DNA of 29,685 nt from Priapulus caudatus (Eukaryota > Priapulida > Priapulimorpha > Priapulimorphida > Priapulidae): positions 126,259 to 155,943 of the forward strand of contig NW_014577427.1 in the NCBI RefSeq assembly GCF_000485595.1. Reading direction: 5' to 3'. The notes under the pieces were generated by a model that ran no database searches, was not told the DNA's origin, and saw only the letters and a list, made by a program, of their open reading frames with translations. A program made the position numbers and the translations under genes. The number at the start of each line of letters is the position of its first letter. Within the stretch, counting starts at the first letter, position 1. Of the stretch, positions 1-9,104 are shown one piece after another.

Positions 1-206
1 TGGATGGATGGATGGATGGATGGATGGATGGATGGATGGATGGATGGATGGATGGATGGCTGGCTGGATGAATGGATGGATGGATGGATGGAGGATTGAA
101 TGAATGAATGGGTGGGTGAGTGGAAGAAAGAAAGAAAGAAGGAGAGAAAGAAAGAAAGAAAGAAAGTAAGTAAGAAAGATAGATCGAGAGAGATAGATAG
201 ATAAAA
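1..206. repeat. Compound tetranucleotide microsatellite
   Basis: The window opens with TGGA/TGGC repeats, passes into GAAT and GAAA repeats and ends in GATA units before unique sequence begins near 207. It is probably cut by the window edge. The drift between related 4-bp units indicates slippage; no function is implied. Confidence 0.95.
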
Positions 207-1150
207 AATAACATTGAAACCGGGCTGTGCATTCGTGTTTTTGCATGCGTGCAGAACCATGCGTTCCGTCGATATCGGCGCATCCCGGGCGATTTTACCG
301 ATGTTACCATTGCTGACACATGAATTATCACACAATGACACGCGCAATAGTACGCACCTCGTAATCGAATTAATGCCACCATTGTATTTCGTCGAGTGTG
401 GTGTGAGCAAACATCGAGTTGCGTAGCCGTAGATCGTTTTGACCCGCATTATTTGCTATCAAACCAGAAATAATCATGTTTGCGCGCAATTTGTCGAACC
501 GCGTTCGGCGGGTCATCGGGGCATTTCTACTGCGAACGAGGACAGGTTTTCGCGTGGCCCGTATTAACCAAAATATAGTGCGACTCATTTAGTTTTCAGC
601 TGGCTGCCGAAGGAAGTGGAGTCTTTGCCTATGCATACGGAAAGAAATAGTAGGTGTATGTAATTCTGTAAGACTGTACGTGTGTACCTAATGAAGTAAC
701 CGTCTACCTCATAACTATCTATTGCTTATAGTCACGCATCGACGGTGATTTGTTAGTATCTGATTCAGAGAATATCGATCAGTATGATTTAATCGAAGTT
801 CAATTTATTTTATTTTCTACAATGATTTTATAATATGCAAATCAGCACTTCGCCATATATATTATATATTTATACGTGAGAGAAAGAGAGCGAAACAGAC
901 TGAGAGAGGTATAGGTTAAAAGACAGGAACATGAGAGGTGATGAATGACGGAAAAAACTGCAAAATATATACATATATATTTTACATGATTGAACATCGA
1001 CAAAGCAACTAATGGCTAGCACTAAACTCGCTGTTTAACATTTGTCCGTATAGGTTTTATTTTGAAGTAAATCGGAATTGGTGCGAATGACCTAGTTTAC
1101 TCGATTGTAGCTAGGTACGTACATTAATATATGCACTTGTGACATTTCAG
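207..1150. other. Upstream flank of the Gly/His-rich gene, no gene seen
   Basis: This is AT-rich, apparently unique DNA with only short ORFs that overlap on both strands (214-426 plus, 370-588 minus) and resemble nothing I know. A CACTTGTGACATTTCAG acceptor-like tract ends at 1150, so a noncoding 5' UTR exon may lie in this stretch or further left. I could not fix its position or a core promoter. Confidence 0.5.
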
Positions 1151-1191
1151 GTAAAATGAGATATCTTATCTTTGGCACCACCATTCTCGCA
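1151..1191 (+). CDS. Exon 1 of the Gly/His-rich gene: first part of signal peptide
   Basis: The ATG at 1156 follows a tttcag acceptor at 1150, so 1151-1155 would be 5' UTR. Twelve codons (MRYLIFGTTILA) end at a strong gtaagt donor at 1192. The exon is very short, and the signal peptide is only complete after splicing. Confidence 0.75.
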
Positions 1192-4100
1192 GTAAGTTCT
1201 ATATCACCGTTATAAAACTAAACCGCAGTAGACAAATTCTCACACGGTGTCCTCATTTATACTAGTGGTGAACAACATTTGTAAAATTTCAAGAGATTTA
1301 GTAGGTAACGTCAAGAGCCCATAGTATTATTGATGACATTTTTCGTCCCTTTAGTTCCGTTATTGGCGCATATAGGGCCTCCATAACTTGGTTTGGTTTG
1401 CAATTGACTGCATTGCTTTGGTTTTTGTGTAACACTCTTTGTCCAGCAAAGTTACTCGCTCTTGTGCGCGAGACCGTTAGACCTACGCCGGCATCTTGAT
1501 GATATGATTCGTATTAAAAAAGGAGGCATGCGCAAACAGAGTGTATAGTCCAGACAGCTAACTGCACCCATAGCTATATAGTCACCAACTAAACCGAACC
1601 GTCGCATAGCAACGTACTCCGGGGAAATGGTCTAGCGCTTCGTTGTTATTTCCAAACAAGGCCAAATCGTCCACGTTAATTATTCACGAAGGTCTGCAAT
1701 AATTAGGATCATCGGTTCTTTCACAACACCAACACGGCTTCGCGCGTCTCCTCCTTTCTCAGTTGGCGAGCATGGCATGTGCCAGCGGGTATTTCCAGCC
1801 GGGCTACGGCCGGGCTCGTCGTCACGGAGGCGCTTATGACGCTACGGGCGGTCACAGTATCGGCTCGATCAGTGATGCGGGCAGCTATAGCCGCGGCGCT
1901 GCGTTTGGGGCCGGCGGAACAGGAGCGTATTCTCGCAAGGGCCACAGCTACGGGCACGGACACGGTGAGTGAACGACAACAGTAAACACTGATATATAAC
2001 ACTCGATATACTACTATATACTATACTACACTACTACCCTAATACTGATAATAACACTCGATATTATTATATCGATCGTATAGTGATTGTTATGTTTATT
2101 ATGCATTAGCGAGACCAGCTCCATGCAGCAGGTGCTGTGTCCCCCGATAGGTGACAGCACCTGCTGGAGCTGGTCTCGCTAATGCATAATAAACATAACA
2201 ATCACTATACTACTATTATACTATTACATATTATACTACTACTACGTTATTATATACAATACTACACTACTACCATACTATTAATAATAACACTCGATGA
2301 ACTGCTATCGATATTTTATTCTCAGTATAGACGAGACTATAAGTAGGAAGAGATATAGTGTGATACCAGAATGTATATATTGATAGGGGGTTCGGGGAGG
2401 GGGAAGGACCCCGTGTGACTGCACGTCTGATTCTTCAGTGTGTTAAACATTTGTCTTGGTTAAAATAGAATAATTTACTTCACAATTTAAAAAAAATAAT
2501 AAATATATATATATATATTATAGTTCAGATTGATCTGATTGCAGCTGTATTTTCTAAAATAAGGAGTGTAGTGGGGAAAAGTATAATTTCTGGATCCTCT
2601 TCTGATATATCAAATAATGGGGGACAAATGAAAGGTGATTAAATTATAATCGTTATTGCTGGTGTATATGTGTGGTTCGTGCATGTGGACGGGAGACAGG
2701 CAGTTAAATGAGTAATCTAACCGTATACTCATTCAAGAACACAGCCGTGGTATAACGCGCCAGACGTGTAAACGCTTCATCATAATAACTTTGTGCAAAT
2801 GCTTATTATATGATTGTCCGATCGAGGTCAGTGTAAGGGCGACTTCGAACACTATATTATGATAGGTCATCGCGAATATTTTCTATGCGATTCGCATGAT
2901 GTTCACCATGTTAACAATTATAAGTTGCCGCGAGTGACGCCATTTTTCGGAACTAGCGTGCACGCTAGAAATACTAAATGAAATTATAACCGGGGGTCTA
3001 ATATCTGACCGGGGGTCATTATTTGAGGCACGAAGCAATTAATATCGCACTAAACGATGATTCCTTGTTCTCAACGCGAAATGTATGCGAGTAGACGTAT
3101 TATGTAGGAACAGAGATAATTTATAACAAAATGTTAAGAGAGATACTCGACTGATGTCATGCCGATGGCTGTACCAGCCAAAGACTAGACTAGGCACAAA
3201 CTAAACACCAGGAGCTAATACTACTTATACGCGTTAAAATCTGACAATTGCGTTAATTATTTTGTTTACACGTATCACGTTGGATACGTGTCCTTAGTCT
3301 ATGCACGTCCCTTTATGAACTGACATGCTCTTAAGAATAAGATGATTTTTCCACACAGAAAATTTTATTTCAACATTCTCTGCAAGCACGTACGCGCGTA
3401 CGCTCGCACACATGCACGCACGCACGCACGCACGCATCTATTGTCCATCAACGTTTATGTGTGAGTTTGATTAAATATTTCGTGGGTTTGATAAACACTA
3501 AACGCGAGATCGTCACATGAATACGTTTGTGAACGCTAGCCTGTGTTTTGCGATATTATACCTATATATTCGTAGCAACAATATGCGAGCTAGGCAAATA
3601 GGCGCTTTATTCATTTTAAATTCATTATTTCTATTTATGTATTATTATACTGCCGCCAACTCCTACGTTCACTGCAACAACGATCAGTGAGTGACTCTGC
3701 ACGCTATAGCCTTGTTCTCTACACGGGCATATGTACGGCATATAACCACGAAAGGCTTAAAAAACCAGAAGAAGCGACGTGCGTAAATTCTCATGTAAAA
3801 TGTACGCGTTAGTTTGCTAAAACTCTCACTATCACGAACGACAAGCTGAAGAGATTAGAAGCTCGAGCAAACTTTATTCAGCTTGACACAGACATTCACA
3901 TACAGTTGCCGAACACTGTTGCTGACAGGTTATATAAACGCGATCGTAAAATAACTTTTCTCTTACATTGTCACGAACGCGCCTATGCGTTGTTGAACGT
4001 TGTTGTTGTGGTTATTGATGATGATGATGATGATGTAGATGTTGTTGTTGTCGCCATCGCCTTCGTCATCGCCATCGTCGTCGCTATTGTTTTTTGTTGT

Positions 4101-4458
4101 ACGTTGTCGGTGCATTGCAGAGGACGGCTACGGCAACCGGTGGGGAGATGGACACGCCAACGGCTACAAGGAAGGTCAGGGCAACGAGCACGGCGACCAG
4201 AGCGGTCATGGTCACGGCATCAACTGGGGCTACGCGGACGGAAACGGTCACGGCGTGCATGACGGCCAGCATTACGACCACTCGCGCGGAAACCTTTGGC
4301 GTCACGGCTCAAAGTCGGTCGGCGATCGATCGGGCTCTCTCGGCAACATCGGCAACTTCGTGAACGACCTAGGCACGATCGGCAGCATAGGACACCTGGG
4401 CAACATAGACGAGTACGCGGGCGGAGGCTCCGGTATACACAACAGCTACCGCTACTAG
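1156..4458 (+). CDS. Secreted Gly/His-rich, cysteine-free mature protein (3 exons, 191 aa)
   Basis: Coding exons are 1156-1191, 1763-1964 and 4121-4458. The junctions are GCA|gtaagt, ctttctcag|TTG, CACG|gtgagt and cattgcag|AGG (phases 0 and 1), and the joined frame stays open to TAG. Residues 1-19 form a signal peptide: MRYLIFGTTILA then LASMACA, with Ala-Cys-Ala just before the likely cut. The mature chain of about 172 residues is roughly one quarter Gly and one tenth His, with GHGH, HGHG and GNGHG clusters, many Asn, Ser and Tyr, and no cysteine. A distinct segment near residues 145-178 repeats an LGNIG/LGTIG/IGHLGNI pattern. I do not recognise the family. The composition resembles structural, metal-binding or biomineral/cuticle matrix proteins, but that role is inference. 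Splice sites and frame are seen directly; confidence in the gene model is good. Confidence 0.8.
1763..1964 (+). CDS. Exon 2 of the Gly/His-rich gene
   Basis: It opens after a pyrimidine-rich acceptor (gtctcctcctttctcag) and encodes the end of the signal peptide and the start of the mature chain, SGYFQPGYGRARRHGGAYD, then a Gly/Ser/Ala stretch ending SYGHGH. It ends with one base (G) of the next codon before gtgagt. Without splicing the frame stops eight bases later at TGA. Confidence 0.8.
2016..2312. repeat. Direct repeats of about 61 bp flanking a hairpin
   Basis: Segments 2016-2076 and 2251-2312 are direct copies (roughly 80% by eye). They share ACTACACTACTACC, AATAACACTCGAT and a terminal ATCGAT, and bracket the hairpin at 2078-2210. 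They are far too long for an ordinary target-site duplication, so either the element carries them or a local duplication encloses it. Confidence 0.7.
2078..2210. mobile_element. Near-perfect 57-bp foldback hairpin in intron 2
   Basis: The left arm 2078-2138 and right arm 2154-2210 are reverse complements over 57 bases. The only break is a 4-nt bulge (ATGC, about 2123-2126) in the left arm. The loop is 15 nt (2139-2153). The ends read TATAGTGATTG and CAATCACTATA, so a TA or TATA target duplication of Tc1/mariner type is possible but cannot be told apart from the palindrome. It codes for nothing. It is probably a foldback MITE; the stem is longer than usual animal microRNA precursors. Confidence 0.75.
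3394..3436. repeat. CACG-type microsatellite with palindromic start
   Basis: CGTACGCGCGTACG is followed by imperfect CACG/CACA units within intron 2 of the Gly/His-rich gene. Confidence 0.8.
4000..4087 (+). repeat. GTT/GAT/CGT triplet repeat just before exon 3
   Basis: GTT, GAT, GTT and TCGTC/GCCATC triplets run to within about 33 bases of the acceptor at 4120, replacing an ordinary pyrimidine-rich tract with a repeat; only TTGTTTTTTGTTG stands between. Confidence 0.85.
4121..4458 (+). CDS. Exon 3 of the Gly/His-rich gene, C-terminus
   Basis: It starts EDGYGNRWGDGHANGY and ends GIHNSYRY at TAG 4456-4458. It carries most of the His clusters (GHGHGINWGYADGNGHG) and the C-terminal LGNIG-type repeat. 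GC content is high compared with the flanking simple repeats. Confidence 0.82.
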
Positions 4459-4470
4459 GAGCAAACATGC

Positions 4471-4502
4471 GAGAGTAGAGAGAGAGAGAGGAAGATAGAG
4501 CT

Positions 4503-4569
<67 letters not shown>
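4471..4569. repeat. GA microsatellite in 3' UTR
   Basis: Imperfect then perfect GA repeats begin 13 bases after the stop codon of the Gly/His-rich gene, probably within its 3' UTR. Confidence 0.95.
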
Positions 4570-4573
<4 letters not shown>

Positions 4574-4640
4574 GAGAAGCAAGAGCTGCCAGACTCCTTG
4601 TACGCGCAGTGATAATAGCTGAGTGAACGACAATAGTTAC

Positions 4641-4916
4641 TTGATTGATTGATTGAGTGATTGATTGATTGAGTGATTGATTGATTGATTGATTGATTGA
4701 CTGATTTGTTGGTTGGTTGATTGATTGATTGAGTGATTGATTGATTGATTGATTGATTGACTGATTTGTTGGTTGGTTGATTGACTGATTGGTTGGTTGG
4801 TTTGTTAGTTGGGTAGTTGGTTGGTTGGTTGTATGGCTGGTTGGTTAATTGATTAATTAATTGATTGATTGACTGATTGACTGAATGATTGATTGGTTGA
4901 TTGATTGATTGATTGG
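4641..4916. repeat. TGAT/TTGG tetranucleotide array
   Basis: About 276 bp of TGAT units with blocks of GGTT and TAAT variants. The block GAGTGATTGATTGATTGA followed by CTGATTTGTTGG occurs twice (near 4673 and 4733), so slippage and larger-unit duplication both acted here. Confidence 0.95.
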
Positions 4917-5005
4917 ATTACAATCACGCCACTCACTGATGAAATTGTTATGATACGCGGTGCTATTGCATGCGTTGATTGTTGTTGTTTATTATTGTTT
5001 ATCGT

Positions 5006-5076
5006 GAACATGTACATAGTATAAATGTGCTATATACATATCTGTATATAGTACAAGATAGTACACATATATGTTC
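5006..5076. repeat. Imperfect AT-rich hairpin
   Basis: GAACATGTACATAG at the left and ACACATATATGTTC at the right pair imperfectly around an inner stem of about 13 bp (CTATATACA/TGTATATAG with wobble), with an internal loop between. The size is like a pre-miRNA, but AT-rich DNA forms such folds by chance. Confidence 0.3.
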
Positions 5077-5183
5077 ATAGCGTTATGCCCTTTTCTGGTT
5101 AATTCTGTGGCTAATCCTGCTTAGCAAGTGCTGTATTGAACTAAGACTCGGATTATGGTTTCATTGAGAAAGCTACAATAACA

Positions 5184-5189
5184 AATAAA
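5184..5189 (+). terminator. Candidate polyadenylation signal, Gly/His-rich gene
   Basis: AATAAA lies about 730 bases after the stop codon at 4458 and is the first canonical hexamer I see on this strand. Use is inferred. Confidence 0.35.
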
Positions 5190-5263
5190 GCAATATTAAT
5201 TTATACAATATACATGCCGATTGAAAAGCGTTTGTAGTTGTTTTAAATTCTCTTCCTCCCCAA

Positions 5264-5283
5264 CCGTGCGTGCGCACGCACGG
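5264..5283. repeat. Perfect 20-bp CpG palindrome
   Basis: CCGTGCGTGCGCACGCACGG is its own reverse complement. It sits in AT-rich DNA between the first two genes, followed by GGCACGCACGC. It could be a slipped GTGC repeat or a protein-binding site. Confidence 0.7.
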
Positions 5284-5690
5284 ATCCAGGCACGCACGCC
5301 CTAATACAATTCTCAGATATTTTTCACTCGTCTGTATATTTTTGCTTTTTTACTTGTAAATTGTAAAGAGCAATGGCAATTGCAATTCGATATTTTCGTG
5401 TTATTACTGGATCTGTTACTATGCCAACGTTAATAGTCTAGTAGCCTAACAATCAAGCCCGCACAAAGGAAAAACAGAATCAATACAGTAAACAATAACC
5501 TATTAATTCCTTTGTTTACGTCAGCAGTGAAATGTGATTCTACCAATACAATTGATATTAGCTCTATTGTTTTGGCTAACGATGTAACGCAGTACAAAAC
5601 ACTGTCAGACGTGGATATAATTATATTGTGTGTTTGCGACGTTACGTGCATGCGTGCCATCGAATTGCGTGTTACGCTGTTTTTGCGAAT

Positions 5691-7048
5691 ATGGCGAGAA
5701 GAGCACGGAAATCGAAAAGAAACGCGAGAAAAAAGACAAAGGATAACAAAACCTCTGATAAAGGCGTCGTGCACAGCGAGTGCGACGAGAGAGATGTGAC
5801 ACAATCGCTTGCGCCATGCTTTAACATGGCGGATTTTATCGGAAACCGCGTTACGTTACGATCTGGAAAAGAATTCGTGAGACCGCTACCACAACTATCG
5901 ATGTTGTCAGTGGCAGATAGGGAATCTCCGAGCACAGATGGGGCATCAACTTCTGTTGCAGGCCCATCTCGAATAAATGATCCTAACGAACGCGAGAAAT
6001 CTGAAACGTCGGCAGCACAGCCGACAGGACACGGCAGCGACATCGCAACCAGGAGAAGGGTAGCGGGGAAAAAGAAAACTTGGAGAAGGTCTAAACGCTT
6101 CCGGTATAATCACGTGAAACAAACCGGACCGAAAATAAATAAAAGCGGACTAAAGGAACAGCGTGTGGCAGATTCAAGCAGTTGTCTACTCACCGCAAAT
6201 ATGAAGCCGGATCCAGATTCACAACAGACAGACGATACACATGTACAAATTCCTTATAAATCATCCCTAATGCCAATCGATTCACCTACGACAAAAGAAA
6301 GTTCCGATCACGATATTGCATCTTCCAGTGCGACCGAGTGTGACTCTGAAACTGTCGATAACATATCCGAATGTGTATTACGCACCTTTCTAACGGAAGA
6401 ACTTGCCGAATTGTGTGATCAAATACATGCGAGTCTGTCTTCGGTTACCGAACAGCAAATAGACGTAGTCGCAGATACGATTTCGTCACCATCGAGTCCC
6501 TGTTGCTGCACGCGCTCTACCTCCCCTTGCGCCACTGCTAGTGAGATTCAGGTTAAACGTGATTCAGGTGCACAATTAACGACAAGTGCGGGAGCTCTAT
6601 CAAAGCAGAGCACTTTGTCGGGTGACAGATCACCGATCCAGCCAGCGATCGAAGCGATGGTTACAACTGAGAATCCCACAGACTCGCCAATGCCCGAAGA
6701 GACTAGCGATGTCCCTGGACACGCCAATGAGGAGGAGTCAATCGATGGTAAGGCTCCGCGGCTGGTGATTCGCCTCAGCGACCTCTTCAAACAGGCAGTC
6801 GAGACGAAGACGAAAAGCGACGACACTGTAGCGCAGACAGATGGAACCCACCAGCGAACTACTACTACTACTACTACCGCGAGAAGGGCAAAGGCGCACA
6901 AACGTAAGCGCTCCCAAGGAAACAAGAAGGCGAAAAAGAAAAGCAAGCGGAGCAGTGATGCCACTGCGAATGAAGAAGAGATGGTTCAGAAGGCGGGTAA
7001 ACACTTCAAGCATAGGTTAATAGCAGACGCTTTTCGTCTGTGGCAAAG
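5691..7048 (+). CDS. Exon 1 of the HMG-box gene
   Basis: 452 codons plus two bases. The open frame runs on to a stop at 7068-7070, but the gtcagt donor after FRLWQ joins it to exon 2 and completes the HMG box. A short ACT repeat (about 6858-6878) encodes a Thr run, TTTTTTT, just before the basic cluster AKAHKRKRSQGNKKAKKKSK. Confidence 0.72.
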
Positions 7049-8770
7049 GTCAGTCTTTAGTAGAGATTAGGTTTAATAGTTTATTAACTATAATCTCATA
7101 TGAGTTTAATTTATATATATTTCTAATTTTTCTAGTAGCTGTCCTTTATTGTGCAATGAACCTTCAACTATAATAATTTAAACTTTAACCATCTGATGAA
7201 ATAGTGTATATAATATTTTCAAGCTAATAGTCTAAGAGCGGTAAGAGCACTACACTAACTTGAATGAAAATGGGGAGATAGCCGAAGGTGTGATGTAATA
7301 CAAGTAGAATATTACAGTTTTGTTATTTATTCAACCTTTTATTGTGGAATATTGTTATATGGAGAGTCATTTATGCACACTATTGCTGCTGCTACAGTAC
7401 TGCCATTAAACCAGTGCGCTGGTAATAAGTTATAACTGCCTGGTTTTGCAGCGATAATAAGCGCCATTATCAGCAGCTGCATCCCGAGTCTACTGCGAAG
7501 AATCTCGATGACGTCATGAAGAACAAGTGGCGCGAGCTTTCCGACCGCGACATAAACTTTTACGTGGACAGAATAAAAAGCAGCACGTCCCGTCTGACAT
7601 GTATGTTTATCATGTGATCTTTTCACGACAATACGAACACGCTTAAATTGAGAGCAACGAAAAATACGAGCTATTTCACGCCGCTAAACTGAAAAGCAAG
7701 ACTTCCCGTCTCACATGCAGGTCAATCCTATTTTAACGGCTATCAGACAACATAATAATGCGCTTTCAACATCGAAACACTCCAAAGGCGAGAATACAAA
7801 AACGTAAGCAAACTCGAAAACGTAATGTTCCGTGGTCTTATCATTCGCAGGCGCGCCCACCGCGAACGCATCAAAGTGGAGCCTGCTGAGTCCAGCGAGC
7901 AAGTCGCACGCCACCGCCCTCTGGAAATACCTGATGAACGAAGCTCTCACGGAGAAGCAGAGGGAAAAGTTACTGACGCCCGTGAAGCGCGACGTCTACA
8001 GGCGAAAGCTGAAATACCTGAAGGACGTGCAGACGCGACGCACGGCGGCGAGCGACGCGCGTCTGCACGAGATCGAGAGCGATGCATTCTGGGAGCAGGT
8101 GTCGAAAAAGCAGTCGTTGATTCTGCGCCGGCTACCGACTGCAAAGCGGCCGCTCGGTGGCGCCACCGATCCGGTTCCGGTCGTCGACAATCGGCGAAAG
8201 CATCTGCGCACGTTTCAGAAGCGCTACCGCGAGCTGACGACGAGCATCATCGAATCCGGATCCGATTTAGTTCGCTCGCTCGCGGCCGACGCGGAATCGT
8301 CCCGCCTCACCGAAATTCTCCGCGCGGTGAGCCAGGTCGAAAACGCGCCCTCTACCGGCGCCATAAGCAACCACCGGCTCGAAGAGGCGCGCGTGCGCCG
8401 CATCGTGCAATTTCTGAGAGACGACGACGACGATGGCACGTCGCTAGTCGTAGCCGGCGAGGAAATCTCTCTGCGCGCACCGCGAAACCTTCGACTCGTC
8501 GCCGCGCTAGAGAAGTCGGAAAGACCGCTGCTCCCCGCAGACGCCGTCGACGCTTTCTTCGGCGGGTTGGCGCCCCCTGGCGGCGCGACACGCGAGCACG
8601 CCGTCGCGTCGGCGCATCACGTTACCGACGACGTCCGTCACGCTCGCGGCGTGTCCGACTGCAGTCTCTGCCGACTGCTGCAGCGCTTCTCACAGTCTAG
8701 CGACGGCGACGAGCTCTGCTGCTTTCTCGACACGGCCTCCTGCTTTCTGACGGACCTGTCCATGATTTAA
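5691..8770 (+). CDS. HMG-box-containing basic nuclear protein (3 exons, 808 aa)
   Basis: Exons are 5691-7048, 7452-7600 and 7851-8770, joined at CAAAG|gtcagt, tttgcag|CGAT, GACAT|gtatgt and tcattcgcag|GCG; all phases agree. The ATG at 5691 has a strong context (AATATGG) and is preferred over the upstream in-frame ATG at 5628. The N-terminus is very basic (MARRARKSKRNARKKTKDNK). The next roughly 400 residues are Ser/Thr-rich and low in structure, with further Lys/Arg clusters near residues 120-145 and 400-425 that look like nuclear localisation signals. Residues about 440-498 read as an HMG box: DAFRLWQ at the end of exon 1, then HPES, KWRELSDRD and YVDRIK in exon 2. The 305-residue tail is GC-rich and helical-looking (ALWKYLMNEALTEKQREKLL) and I cannot place it. 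DNA binding is inferred from the box; no orthologue is recognised. Confidence 0.72.
7452..7600 (+). CDS. Exon 2 of the HMG-box gene, second and third helices of the box
   Basis: 149 bases: one leading base, 49 codons (DNKRHYQQLHPES... to SRLT), one trailing base. It has no ATG-led ORF of its own. It was found by reading between a good acceptor (ctggttttgcag) and a gtatgt donor in the only frame that fits both neighbours. KNKWRELSDRDINFYVDR carries the HMG-box Trp, Leu and Tyr core positions. Confidence 0.68.
7851..8770 (+). CDS. Exon 3 of the HMG-box gene, GC-rich C-terminal region
   Basis: The acceptor tcattcgcag at 7850 leads into APTANASKWSLLSPASKSHA and the frame ends at TAA 8768-8770. 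Arg/Leu-rich helices, an Asp run (RDDDDDG) and a C-terminal Cys cluster (CSLCRLLQ, LCCFLDTASCF) are visible. A second frame is open over most of the exon (7825-8700) but is an Arg-rich shadow created by the GC content. Confidence 0.75.
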
Positions 8771-8836
8771 ACAACATCTAACAAGATACGCAACTAACAA
8801 TATACACAAGATATCTCTTATAAGTACCCGGTGTAT

Positions 8837-8858
8837 GTGTGTGTGTGGGGGGGGGGGT
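8837..8858. repeat. GT microsatellite followed by poly-G
   Basis: A short GT run passes into a run of G, about 70 bases after the HMG-box gene stop, probably in its 3' UTR. Confidence 0.8.
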
Positions 8859-9046
8859 ATGTAATTATGCTCTGTCTGTTGTTGTACTTTAATATTGAAA
8901 TGTGTTTAGTATTCAGGAAATTACGGTGGCGCCGCATGGCAACAGGATATGGCTGATAAGTAATCATGGTTTTTTTATTAATCGGATCGAACGATACTTC
9001 GTAATAGCAGATGCGCGTCGGTTTCGCCATGATTAATTACGCTGAC

Positions 9047-9052
9047 AATAAA
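9047..9052 (+). terminator. Candidate polyadenylation signal, HMG-box gene
   Basis: AATAAA about 277 bases after the stop codon at 8770; it is the first canonical hexamer downstream. Confidence 0.45.
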
Positions 9053-9082
9053 CTACCTGTTATTATGGCCGGAAGCTCTCTG

Positions 9083-9104
9083 TCTCTCTCTCTCTCTCTC
9101 TCTC
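9083..9104. repeat. CT microsatellite
   Basis: Eleven CT units between the HMG-box gene and the intergenic DNA. Confidence 0.85.

Noticed and set aside
7825-8700. 291-codon Arg-rich ORF overlapping HMG-box gene exon 3
   Set aside because: It is an out-of-frame shadow of a GC-rich exon; the other frame joins correctly to exon 2 and has a varied composition.
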